From Ancylobacter novellus (GTDB lineage Bacteria; Pseudomonadota; Alphaproteobacteria; Rhizobiales; Xanthobacteraceae): a DNA stretch of 64,000 nucleotides. Both the position numbers and the translations under genes were made by a program. The notes beneath the pieces are model-generated. The model worked only from the letters and a program-made list of their open reading frames with translations, was not told the origin of the DNA and made no database searches. Each line of letters begins with the position of its first letter. Position 1 is the first letter of the stretch. The stretch is from positions 1 through 64,000 of the forward strand of contig QFQD01000002.1 of NCBI GenBank assembly GCA_003241485.1. The letters run 5' to 3'. This document shows, piece by piece, positions 31,045 through 38,430 of the stretch.

Positions 31045-31122
31045 TGTAACCTCCCAGGTATTTTATGTATTATTGAGTTATTTAGCGCCGGCTGGCGTTC
31101 CTGCGCGAAGATAGGGCACGTC

Positions 31123-31533
31123 TCAGCGGTAGCGACCGTGCTTCTGCAGCACCTCGATCTTGTATCCATCGGGATCGGTGACGAAGAAGAACTTGGCGAG
31201 AAGCGCCCCCTCGCGGAAGAACTCCTTGATCGGCGCGGGATTGAGCCCGGCATCAAGGAAACGCGCATGTTCGGCGGCGAGATCATCCACCGCGAAGGCA
31301 ATGTGGCCATAGCCGTCGCCGAGCGCATAAGGCTCGGTGCGCCCGTGATTGATGGTCAGCTCGACCTCGAAATCGGCCTCGGCGTTGCGCAGATAGACCA
31401 GGGTGAAGCCGTCGAACCCAAAGCGGTCGGCAATGTCGAGGCCGAAGGCGCGACGATAGAAATCGACCGAGCGCGCCTCGTCGAGCACACGGATCATCGA
31501 ATGAATGGCCTTCGCCACCTGTTCCTCCGGCAT
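31123..31533 (-). CDS. Glyoxalase I / VOC family protein
   Basis: 136 aa from MPEEQVAKAIHSMIRVLD. Two beta-alpha-beta-beta-beta units of the vicinal oxygen chelate fold are visible, with metal-ligand candidates His (AIHSMIRVLD), Glu (DFEVELTINHG), His (GYGHIAFAVDD) and a C-terminal Glu (GYKIEVLQK). This pattern fits lactoylglutathione lyase (GlxI), which makes the substrate for gloB. A longer upstream extension lacks similarity; GAGG precedes the chosen ATG. Confidence 0.88.
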   Translation of the reverse strand: MPEEQVAKAIHSMIRVLDEARSVDFYRRAFGLDIADRFGFDGFTLVYLRNAEADFEVELTINHGRTEPYALGDGYGHIAFAVDDLAAEHARFLDAGLNPAPIKEFFREGALLAKFFFVTDPDGYKIEVLQKHGRYR

Positions 31534-31652
31534 TGAACCTCGTGACAGCGGGGGAATCCGCTGCATGACGAGGATGCTAGGCCGCGCGAGGGGCGAGTGG
31601 TGGTAGGCTGCTAGCACATCACCGCGATGTGCTTTTGGGGTGGGTTCCTGCC

Positions 31653-32006
31653 CTACTCCGCCGCTTCCAGCTGGATGCGCCGGCCTTCGCAGGCATAGCG
31701 CTCGCGCGCAGCGGCCGGGCTGATCGCCGGCCGACCGGCAACGGGGCGCACCTCGGCGAGATAGATCAGGCAGGAGCAGCGCAGCAGGGAGGCGAAGTTG
31801 CGCACCTCGCCGTGCAGGTTCAGCACCTCGTCATGCAGGGTGGTGACGAATTTGCCGAGACTCATGCCCTGATGGGCGGCCACCTCCTCCAGCACGGTCC
31901 AGAAGGCCGCCTCCAGCCGGATCGAGGTGGAATGGCCGCCGATCCGCACGGAGCGGGTCTGGCCCTCATAGGTCTCGGGCGCTTGGCCCGCGAAGATGTG
32001 GCACAT
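31653..32006 (-). CDS. Ribbon-helix-helix domain protein
   Basis: 117 aa. The core (RSVRIGGHSTSIRLEAAFWTVLEEVAAHQGMSLGKFVTTL, about 18-57) matches the arylsulfatase-regulator-like RHH_4 family common in alphaproteobacteria: a beta strand followed by two helices. The C-terminal part includes a Cys pair (LRCSCLIYL). Its target is unknown; it may be a DNA-binding regulator. Confidence 0.82.
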   Translation of the reverse strand: MCHIFAGQAPETYEGQTRSVRIGGHSTSIRLEAAFWTVLEEVAAHQGMSLGKFVTTLHDEVLNLHGEVRNFASLLRCSCLIYLAEVRPVAGRPAISPAAARERYACEGRRIQLEAAE

Positions 32007-32096
32007 GGGGCGTCTCCCGGAACGTCCTTTTATATTTTGAACGATTCCACCCCCGGAAGACGGCGCTGTAAAGGACGAAATTGCGCCCGACGGGCG

Positions 32097-32483
32097 CTAG
32101 GCCCTTTTGCGGGCGGTAACCTCGATCTCGATCTTCATTTCCGGCTGCAGGAGGCCGGCGACGATGAGCGTGGCGGCCGGCCGCGCGGCGGCGAAGTACT
32201 GGCCGAAGATCGGGAACACCTCCTCGGCATATTCCGCACGCGTCACGATGTAGCGCACGCGCACCACATCATCGAGGCCGGCGCCGGCCTCGCCGAGCGC
32301 CGCCGCGATGTTGCGGAAGCAGCCATGGGTCTGCTCGATCAGATCGTCGGGCAGCTGCATGGCCGCATAATCGTAGCCGGTGGTGCCGGAAACGAAGATG
32401 TCGCGCCCGTCCACCACCGCGCGGGAATAGCCGGCGACCGCCTCGAAGGAGGAACCGGAGGAAATCAGCCGCCGCCCGCTCAT
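32097..32483 (-). CDS. RidA family protein
   Basis: 128 aa. Contains VSGTTGYD (residues about 33-40), DDVVRVRYIVTR and ARPAATLIVAGLLQPEMKIEIEVTA, the usual Rid signatures, including the Arg/Glu positions that in active RidA deaminate reactive enamines and imines. Starts at MSGRRL, 1 nt after the leuD stop; this spacing makes cotranscription with leuD very likely. Confidence 0.88.
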   Translation of the reverse strand: MSGRRLISSGSSFEAVAGYSRAVVDGRDIFVSGTTGYDYAAMQLPDDLIEQTHGCFRNIAAALGEAGAGLDDVVRVRYIVTRAEYAEEVFPIFGQYFAAARPAATLIVAGLLQPEMKIEIEVTARKRA

Positions 32484-32484
32484 G

Positions 32485-33090
32485 TCACGCCCACGGACGC
32501 TCGTCGGCCAGCGTGGCCTCGAAGGACTTGATCTTGTCCGCCTTGACCTGTGTGAGGCCGATATCATCGAGCCCGTTCAGCAGGCAGTGCTTGCGGAAGG
32601 GGTCGATCTCGAAGCTGATCGTGCCGCCGTCCGGGCCGGAAATGGTCTGGCTCTCCAGATCCACGGTAATGCGCGCATTGGCACCCCGCTCGGCGTCGTC
32701 GAACAGTGCGGCGAGCTGCTCGGGCGTGACCACGATGGGCAGGATGCCGTTCTTGAAGCAGTTATTGTAGAAGATGTCGGCGAAGGACGTGGAGATCACG
32801 CAGCGAATGCCGAAATCGAGCAGCGCCCACGGCGCGTGCTCGCGGCTCGACCCGCAGCCGAAATTGTCGCCCGCGACGAGGATCGAGGCGCCCTTGTAGG
32901 ACGGCTTGTTGAGCACGAAGTCCGGGTTGTCCGAACCGTCGTCCTTGTAGCGCAGCTCCGAGAACAGGCCGGTGCCGAGCCCGGTGCGCTTGATCGTCTT
33001 CAGATACTGCTTCGGGATAATCATGTCGGTGTCGACATTGACCAGATGCAGCGGCGCGGCGATGCCGCTCAGGGTGGTGAATTTGTCCAC
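32485..33090 (-). CDS. leuD: 3-isopropylmalate dehydratase small subunit
   Basis: 201 aa. LeuD signatures: DTDMIIPKQYLKTI, GDNFGCGSSREHAPWAL (swivelling-domain substrate loop) and CVISTSFADIFYNNCFKNGI. It works only with the large subunit LeuC, whose gene here (35229-36610) appears broken, so the complex may depend on another leuC copy. Confidence 0.96.
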   Translation of the reverse strand: MDKFTTLSGIAAPLHLVNVDTDMIIPKQYLKTIKRTGLGTGLFSELRYKDDGSDNPDFVLNKPSYKGASILVAGDNFGCGSSREHAPWALLDFGIRCVISTSFADIFYNNCFKNGILPIVVTPEQLAALFDDAERGANARITVDLESQTISGPDGGTISFEIDPFRKHCLLNGLDDIGLTQVKADKIKSFEATLADERPWA

Positions 33091-33192
33091 GGCGTCCTCC
33101 TTCGTCCCCGATGGCCGCGCCAGGGGCCGCCACCGGGAAAATTCCCGCTCTCCATAGCACGAAGCGCGGGACGAGTGCCCAGACGCCCGCGC

Positions 33193-33753
33193 CTACTCTT
33201 TCGGCAGCATGCGCCGCAGCACGTCGTCCTTCAGGACGAAATGATGCGCCAGCGCCGCGGCCGCGTGCAGCAGCGCCAGAATGACCAGCGCGTTCGCCAG
33301 CAGCTCATGCACCTCCTGCACCGGCCGTGCCGCCTCGCGGTCCACCGCAAAGGGCGCGGGGATCGTGAACAGGCTGAAGAACGTCACCTCATTGCCGCGC
33401 AGGAAGGCGAGATAGATGCCGACCAGAGGCGTGACGACCAGCAGCGCGTAAAGCAGCACATGAACCGCGACCGAGGCCAGATGAACCGGCCGCGACAGGG
33501 CCGCCGAGGGCGGCGGCACCGGCCCGGCGATGCGAAACGCGAAGCGCAGCGCCACCAGGCCGAGAACGGTGAGCCCCACCGAGATGTGGGTCCACCAGAT
33601 ATAGGACCGCCCAAGGGATCCCCGCTCGAACAGGCCTTCAAGATAGGTCACGCCATAGACGACGATGATCGCGATCACCGTCAGCCAGTGCAGCGCCCGC
33701 AACGGCGCACTGTAGCGATCGACGGTGGAAACGCTGGAGATCGGCTGTTTCAT
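33193..33753 (-). CDS. Cytochrome b561-like protein
   Basis: 186 aa with four hydrophobic helices. Candidate heme-ligand His residues: LRALHWLTV (TM1), WWTHISVGLT (TM2), VHLASVAVHVLLYALL (TM3), VQEVHELLANALVILALLHAAAALAHHFV (TM4). The family shuttles electrons between membrane quinone and periplasmic partners. An AT-rich inverted repeat lies just upstream of its start. Confidence 0.87.
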   Translation of the reverse strand: MKQPISSVSTVDRYSAPLRALHWLTVIAIIVVYGVTYLEGLFERGSLGRSYIWWTHISVGLTVLGLVALRFAFRIAGPVPPPSAALSRPVHLASVAVHVLLYALLVVTPLVGIYLAFLRGNEVTFFSLFTIPAPFAVDREAARPVQEVHELLANALVILALLHAAAALAHHFVLKDDVLRRMLPKE

Positions 33754-33767
33754 GCTCAGGCCCCCGA

Positions 33768-33790
33768 AAAATTAGACTCATTCTAATTTT
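33768..33790. promoter_or_regulatory. AT-rich inverted repeat upstream of the cytochrome b561-like gene
   Basis: AAAATTAGA (33768-33776), 5-nt spacer, TCTAATTTT (33782-33790): perfect 9-bp arms in a GC-rich genome, ending 14 nt upstream of the minus-strand start codon. Its core TTAGAATGAGTCTAA resembles the iron-control element bound by Irr in alphaproteobacteria (TTAGAA-N3-TTCTAA from memory) with one mismatch. Heme or iron control of a heme protein would make sense, but this is an inference. Confidence 0.45.
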
Positions 33791-33817
33791 ACACGGCCAC
33801 CTGCCCAATGCGTGTCC

Positions 33818-34261
33818 CTACTTATCCACCTCTTCCTCGATCCGCTCCATGTCGTCATCCGACAGGCCGAAATGATGGCCGATCTCGTGCACCAGCACAT
33901 GGGTGACGATGTCGCCCAGCGTTTCCTCGTTCTCCGCCCAGTAGTCGAGAATGGGCCGGCGATAGAGGAAGATCATGTTCGGCAGCGTGCCGGCAGCGGT
34001 CTCATAGCCCTGCGCCAGACCGATGCCCTGAAACAGGCCGAGCAGATCGAACTCGCTCTCGGCCTCCATTTCCGCCAGCACCTCCTCGGTGGGGAAGTCC
34101 TCCACCCGCACGACGAGATTGCCGCACATGGCGCGGAAGCCTTCCGGCAGCCGCGCATAGGCGCCCTCGGCCATCACCTCCATCTCGGCCAGCGTCGGCG
34201 CGCCGAGCTTCAGCCAGAGGTTCGGGTCGCGCGTGGGCTCGTTCGCCGGATCGCCGCTCAT
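33818..34261 (-). CDS. Zincin-like metallopeptidase (PF06262/DUF1025 family)
   Basis: 147 aa. Zn-binding motif HEIGHHFGLSDDD near the C-terminus (about 130-142), with the family's LPEGFRAMCGNLVVRVEDFP region. Native start is MSGDPANEP (34261), with AGGTGAGG 2 nt before it. The frame is open on the 5' side and merges with the foreign ORF described below (33818-35218), but family length and the local RBS show that this is an independent gene. Confidence 0.85.
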   Translation of the reverse strand: MSGDPANEPTRDPNLWLKLGAPTLAEMEVMAEGAYARLPEGFRAMCGNLVVRVEDFPTEEVLAEMEAESEFDLLGLFQGIGLAQGYETAAGTLPNMIFLYRRPILDYWAENEETLGDIVTHVLVHEIGHHFGLSDDDMERIEEEVDK

Positions 34262-35218
34262 CGCCTCACCTGAGATAGGTCGTGAACAGGTAATAGGCGA
34301 GCACCAGGCACGCCAGAACCGCCAGCCCGCGCCCGAGCCGGCGACCCCACACTTCCATGGGGTCGTTCTCGGGCGGCTCGCTGAATGCTCTTCTTCGATC
34401 CCCAAAGAACTCAAGAATTCAATTTGATGACGAGGTGGGATAAAATCGTAATGAGCCGGAATTGCTATGACGATAGAATCGGATTTATCGTTCAAAACTG
34501 GAAGCTCTGATTCATTTCCCGCAGTAATCAATCTTATTAACTCATCTTTATCGAGAACCAACTGTATAATACCTATCTGATATAACTCAGCGTAACGGTA
34601 CATGTCAGAGTCTATTTTCGATGTTTCTTGGGTTACCGGATAGCAAAAATAAACTCTATTTGAAAATCTCTTATGTGAAATTGCTTCGAATATATCGAGC
34701 TTCCAATTCTTTACATTTACCTTAACTTCAACCGTAATTATTTCTACATCACGAAGACCGAATTTACTTACTATATTTATCCCGACGAGATCTGGATTGC
34801 TCCATTTTCCGCCATTTTTCTTATCTGATATATTCTTGGCGGCATAACCTTGGCGCTCGACCCATGCTTCGACAGCCCTATAAAGCGCCTTCTCTCGATA
34901 CACGCGCCCGCTACGCTCGAGCTGAACCTCCTCTTGAACCTCATCGGTGGATAGAACATCAGCAACTTGAACAGCAGATTGACTGAAATAGTACCCACGC
35001 CTAGACCCTAAGGAAACAATGCCAGTATCATTGTCTTGGTTTGCCGCCCGACTCAGGTACTGATAAAGTGTACTATCCTCCACTCTATCGGCGTATTTAT
35101 CACGAAGTGGCCAAACAATATCTTTCATGCTCCTTGTATTAGATTCGTTTATAGCTCCTTGCTGAAGTAAAAATGCCTTAACGTCGGCCACAAAATTATC
35201 ATATACACTTTCAGCCAT
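33818..35218 (-). CDS. AT-rich foreign ORF: HTH-like + PD-(D/E)XK nuclease-like protein, fused in frame to the metallopeptidase
   Basis: 466 codons without a stop. Residues 1-277 are foreign: a short winged-helix-like start (FVADVKAFLLQQG ... MKDIVWPLRDKYADRVEDSTLYQYLSRAA), then a nuclease-fold core with Glu117, PDLVG (Asp143) and VEVKV (Glu164-x-Lys166), the PD-(D/E)XK arrangement. Later, a conserved-looking tail (IAIPAHYDFIPPRHQIEFL) occurs. Residues 278-319 are an out-of-frame reading of a neighbouring small gene, and 320-466 are the metallopeptidase. Codons are AT-rich, unlike all neighbours. An RBS (AGGAGG) stands 4 nt before the ATG, right behind the leuC stop. The original stop seems lost. 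I know no exact family name for the nuclease part; it resembles COG2958-type proteins. Confidence 0.6.
   Translation of the reverse strand: MAESVYDNFVADVKAFLLQQGAINESNTRSMKDIVWPLRDKYADRVEDSTLYQYLSRAANQDNDTGIVSLGSRRGYYFSQSAVQVADVLSTDEVQEEVQLERSGRVYREKALYRAVEAWVERQGYAAKNISDKKNGGKWSNPDLVGINIVSKFGLRDVEIITVEVKVNVKNWKLDIFEAISHKRFSNRVYFCYPVTQETSKIDSDMYRYAELYQIGIIQLVLDKDELIRLITAGNESELPVLNDKSDSIVIAIPAHYDFIPPRHQIEFLSSLGIEEEHSASRPRTTPWKCGVAGSGAGWRFWRAWCSPITCSRPISGEAMSGDPANEPTRDPNLWLKLGAPTLAEMEVMAEGAYARLPEGFRAMCGNLVVRVEDFPTEEVLAEMEAESEFDLLGLFQGIGLAQGYETAAGTLPNMIFLYRRPILDYWAENEETLGDIVTHVLVHEIGHHFGLSDDDMERIEEEVDK
34266..34358 (-). pseudogene. Remnant small single-TM gene upstream of the metallopeptidase
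   Basis: 30 codons from ATG at 34358: MEVWGRRLGRGL then a hydrophobic helix (AVLACLVLAYYLF) and TTYLR, stop 4 nt before the metallopeptidase start. The frame continues upstream as SEPPENDP, GC-rich and native-looking, then meets a TGA inside the foreign DNA near 34420 without a start codon. It is probably the 3' part of a small membrane-protein gene whose original start was removed by the insertion. It could still be made from the internal ATG. Confidence 0.55.
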
Positions 35219-35226
35219 ATTACCTC
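34386..35226. other. AT-rich horizontally acquired segment
   Basis: This stretch is conspicuously AT-rich and uses A/T-ending codons, whereas both flanks are GC-rich with GC-ending codons. The change occurs near 34386 (inside the remnant small gene) and near 35226 (end of leuC). I found no terminal inverted repeats, target duplications, tRNA or integrase at the borders. Confidence 0.75.
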
Positions 35227-35228
35227 CT

Positions 35229-36610
35229 TCAACCCTTTACGGGCCAACGGCGGATGTCGACGAAGTGGCCGGCGATCGCCGCCGCCGCCGCCATTGCCGG
35301 CGAGACAAGGTGCGTGCGCGCCTTGTGACCCTGCCGGCCCTCGAAATTGCGGTTCGAGGTGGAGGCGCAGCGCTGCTCGGGGCCGAGCTTGTCCGCATTC
35401 ATGCCCAGGCACATGGAGCAGCCCGGCTCGCGCCAGTCGAAGCCCGCCGCCTTGAAGATGGCGTCCAGACCCTCGGCCTCGCGGAAACGCCCTCGCGCAC
35501 CTTCTGGCCGCGCACCACGGCCGCCGCCGCGCGCAGATCCTCGATGCGGGCATTGGTGCAGGAACCGATGAACACCTTGTCGATGGAGATGTCGGTGATC
35601 TTGGTGCCCGGCGTCAGGCCCATATAGGCCAGCGCGCGCTTCTTGGCCTCGCGCTTGCCCTCATCCATGATGAGCTCGGGATCGGGCACCACGCCCTCGA
35701 CCGAGGTCACGTCCTCCGGGCTGGTGCCCCAGGAGACGATGGGCGGCAGCGCCGCGCCGTCGAGCCGGACTTCCTTGTCGAAGAAGGCGCCGTCATCGGT
35801 GCGCAGCGTCTCCCAGTAGCGCAGCGCGGCATCCCAGGCGGCGCCCTTGGGCGCGCGCGGACGATCCTTCACATAGGCGAAGGTGGTCTCGTCCGGCGCC
35901 ACCATGCCGGCGCGGGCCCCGCCCTCAATCGACATGTTGCAGACCGTCATGCGGCCTTCCATGGAAAGGTTGCGGAACACCTCGCCAGCATATTCGATGA
36001 CGTGGCCGGTGCCGCCCGCGGTGCCGGTGGCGCCGATGATGGCGAGCGTCACGTCCTTCGCGGTCACGCCGTCGGGCAGCTTGCCATCGACGGTGACGCG
36101 CATGTTCTTGCTCTTCTTCTGGATCAGCGTCTGGGTGGCGAGCACATGCTCGACCTCCGAGGTGCCGATGCCCTGGGCGAGCGCGCCGAAGGCGCCATGG
36201 GTCGAGGTGTGGCTGTCGCCGCACACGATGGTCGTGCCCGGCAGGGTGAAGCCCTGCTCCGGGCCGATGACGTGGACGATGCCCTGGCGCTTGTCGAGCT
36301 CGTTGAAATATTCGACGCCGAAGTCGCGCGCATTCTCCGCCAGCGTCTCGACCTGGGTGCGGCTCTCCGGATCGTCGATGCCGAAGCGGCGGTCGGTGGT
36401 CGGCACGTTGTGGTCGACGACGGCGAGCGTCCGCGAGGGCGAGTGGACGCGCCGGCCGGCCAGACGCAGGCCCTCGAAGGCCTGCGGGCTGGTCACCTCA
36501 TGCACGAGGTGGCGGTCGATATACAGCAGGCAGGTGCCATCCTCCTGCTGCTCGATGACGTGGTCGGCGAAAATCTTGTCGTACAGGGTACGCGGTGCGG
36601 ACGTGCTCAT
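35229..36610 (-). pseudogene. leuC: 3-isopropylmalate dehydratase large subunit, frameshifted
   Basis: Two overlapping frames together make LeuC. The first (36610 to 35399) runs from MSTSAPRTLYDKIFADH to the first Fe-S Cys (FIGSCTNARIEDL) and then goes out of frame near 35486. The second resumes at REAEGLDAIF, carries the other two cluster cysteines (GCSMC) and ends VKG at 35229. Compared with normal LeuC, the conserved VVPGSGLVK segment (about 13 residues) is absent, so the damage is a deletion of about 38-40 nt. Short repeats CCTCGCG (35477-35483 and 35491-35497) flank the junction. The truncated product could not hold a 4Fe-4S cluster. Confidence 0.78.
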
Positions 36611-36691
36611 ATCGGCGTCTCAACTGAAGAGGGATATCGTTTGGGGCTCGCAGAAGCGCAGCCGGGAGCGCAGGCGCGTTCCGGGCGGCGC

Positions 36692-36886
36692 TCAGCTAAG
36701 GCCCGCCACCGCGCAAGCGGTGAAACGGCCGAAGAAGCGCGCCGGCAGGCGGACATGGTCCGGCACGGCGGCAAAGCCGATCGTGGTCGGCAGCCGGCGG
36801 CGAACCTCGGGACGCGCGCCATCGGGGGCAGCGGCGGCATCCGTGCCCCGGCGCATTTCCATCATGGTGCCGGCCTTCGTCATCAT
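36692..36886 (-). CDS. Possible small protein upstream of leuC
   Basis: 64 codons beginning MMTKAGTMMEMRRG; Met-rich start, Arg-rich middle, mildly hydrophobic end. Third codon positions are mostly G/C, as expected for coding DNA here, and a weak GAAGAG lies upstream. It resembles nothing I know. It could be a leader peptide or only open frame in GC-rich DNA. The remaining 36611-37123 gap otherwise holds an AT-rich zone with palindromes near 37041-37090. Confidence 0.3.
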   Translation of the reverse strand: MMTKAGTMMEMRRGTDAAAAPDGARPEVRRRLPTTIGFAAVPDHVRLPARFFGRFTACAVAGLS

Positions 36887-37040
36887 GGAACTCTTCTAGC
36901 AAGTCTCGCGCAGCCGAACAATCGGCGGCGAAGCGTCGCGGCCCTCCAGATGGGCACGAGCGCGTGAAGTCGCAAGTCTACGGCGATGTTACTGAAATAA
37001 TGTATTCCATAGTATTTTCTGCGCATAATCGTCGCTTTCG

Positions 37041-37090
37041 CCATAAATGACGCAGCGTCATTAGTTATGGCACACCCCTGGACGCTGCGT
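37041..37090. promoter_or_regulatory. Palindromic operator-like region before a small secreted-protein gene
   Basis: AATGACGC-A-GCGTCATT (37046-37062) is a perfect palindrome, nested inside CCATAA (37041-37046) and TTATGG (37065-37070), also inverted. A second half-similar copy GACGCTGCGTT occurs at 37081-37091, 32 nt further. The region is AT-rich and lies 33-83 nt before the start codon at 37124, where a promoter is expected. Confidence 0.5.
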
Positions 37091-37123
37091 TAGGCTGCAT
37101 TGATCGAACCGGGGGAAGGTTAC

Positions 37124-37369
37124 ATGCGCCTGACTGACATCGCCCTTGTCCTGGCGGCCGTCGGTGCACTTGTAGCCGCCGTGGAGAACCGCAACCGGGT
37201 CGAGGTGGCGGCGCCGGCGCAGGTCGCGCCCCGCGAGTCCCGCCTCATCACCTGCCCGCTGCGCAAGCCCGACTTCGCCACCGTCATGCAGGCCGCCATG
37301 CTGGGCGACGGCACGCTCATCGTCGAGCAGCAGACCAATACCCGCGTCCGCCACATCAAGGACTGCTGA
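37124..37369 (+). CDS. Small secreted protein of unknown function
   Basis: 81 aa. A hydrophobic N-terminal segment (IALVLAAVGALVAAV) acts as signal or anchor. The mature part has two Cys (LITCPLRK and the last residue), able to pair, and a beta-like tail (GDGTLIVEQQTNTRVRHIKDC). RBS-like GGGGGAAGG lies 6 nt before the ATG. No family recognised. It converges with the AraC gene, whose stop is 13 nt downstream. Confidence 0.72.
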   Translation: MRLTDIALVLAAVGALVAAVENRNRVEVAAPAQVAPRESRLITCPLRKPDFATVMQAAMLGDGTLIVEQQTNTRVRHIKDC

Positions 37370-37382
37370 GGGCGAGGCCGCG

Positions 37383-38285
37383 TCACGCGGCCCGCGCATT
37401 CGCGCGCGCCGCCTTCACATCCTTCATCGGCGGCAGGCCGAACAGCCGGCCATATTCGCGGGTGAACTGCGGCACGCTCTCATAGCCGACCGCGAAAGCC
37501 GCGTGGCTGGCCGAATGACCCTCGGCCGCCATCAGCCGGCGCGCCTCGATCAACCGCAGCTGCTTCTGGAACTGCAGCGGCGTCAGCGAGGTCACCGCGC
37601 GGAAATGCTGGTGGAAGGAGGACACGCTCATCCCCGCCTCCGCCGCCAGCCGCTCCACGCCGACGGGGCGGGTGAACTCCGCCCGCAACAGCGCCACCGC
37701 CCGCCCGATCCGCCGCGCATGGCTGTCGGGCCATCCAAGACGCCGGATCGCCGGGCCGTGACGGCCCATCAGCAGCCAGTAATGCATCTCGCGAACAAGG
37801 GGAGCCTGCAGCACCGGCAGGGCCGCCGGACGATCGAGCAAGCGCATCAGACGCAGCGCGGCGTCGGCGACTTCCGCGTCGGTCGCGTCGACCCGCACGG
37901 GCACACCGTCTGACATTTCAGCCGGCTTCATCTCGCCGGCCAGCTCCGCGATCACCACCGGATCGAGTTCAAGCACCAGCGAGAGATAGGGGGCGGCGTG
38001 GCTCGCTCGGGTGATCTGGCTGACGATGGGCACATCCGCCGAGATCAGCAGCGTTTCGCCCGCGCCGAATTCATGGCTCCGCGCGCCCTGCGTCACCTGC
38101 TTGCCGCCCTGCACCACCAGACACACCAGCGGGCGGGCAATGGCGTGGGTCACGCCTTCCGGCGCCGGGACGCGGAAGATCTTCAAGGCGGGGATGGACG
38201 TCGCGGCGAGCCCTTCCGCATCCGCGTAAAGCCGGCCATGGCGCGCCACGGCGTCGAGAAGCGAGGTGTCGATCGGGCTGTCCAT
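37383..38285 (-). CDS. AraC family transcriptional regulator
   Basis: 300 aa. N-terminal AraC_N-type domain with ARPLVCLVVQGGKQVTQG and the following cupin strands; C-terminal HTH_18 domain with GVERLAAEAGMSVSSFHQHFRAVTSLTPLQFQKQLRLIEARRLM. This architecture is typical of regulators next to a single oxidoreductase gene, here the divergent SDR gene (145-nt gap), which is its likely target (inference). Confidence 0.92.
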   Translation of the reverse strand: MDSPIDTSLLDAVARHGRLYADAEGLAATSIPALKIFRVPAPEGVTHAIARPLVCLVVQGGKQVTQGARSHEFGAGETLLISADVPIVSQITRASHAAPYLSLVLELDPVVIAELAGEMKPAEMSDGVPVRVDATDAEVADAALRLMRLLDRPAALPVLQAPLVREMHYWLLMGRHGPAIRRLGWPDSHARRIGRAVALLRAEFTRPVGVERLAAEAGMSVSSFHQHFRAVTSLTPLQFQKQLRLIEARRLMAAEGHSASHAAFAVGYESVPQFTREYGRLFGLPPMKDVKAARANARAA

Positions 38286-38430
38286 GCGATCAATCTAGCG
38301 CAACCGCGCCAGGCCGCCAGCCACTTTGGAGAATCAGGCAAGAAGTCTCGGCCTTCCGGCAACAAGACAGGGGGCGGCGGGCGCACAACAGAGAGGTCGA
38401 CACGACAGCACGCGTTCCAGGAGAACGAGC

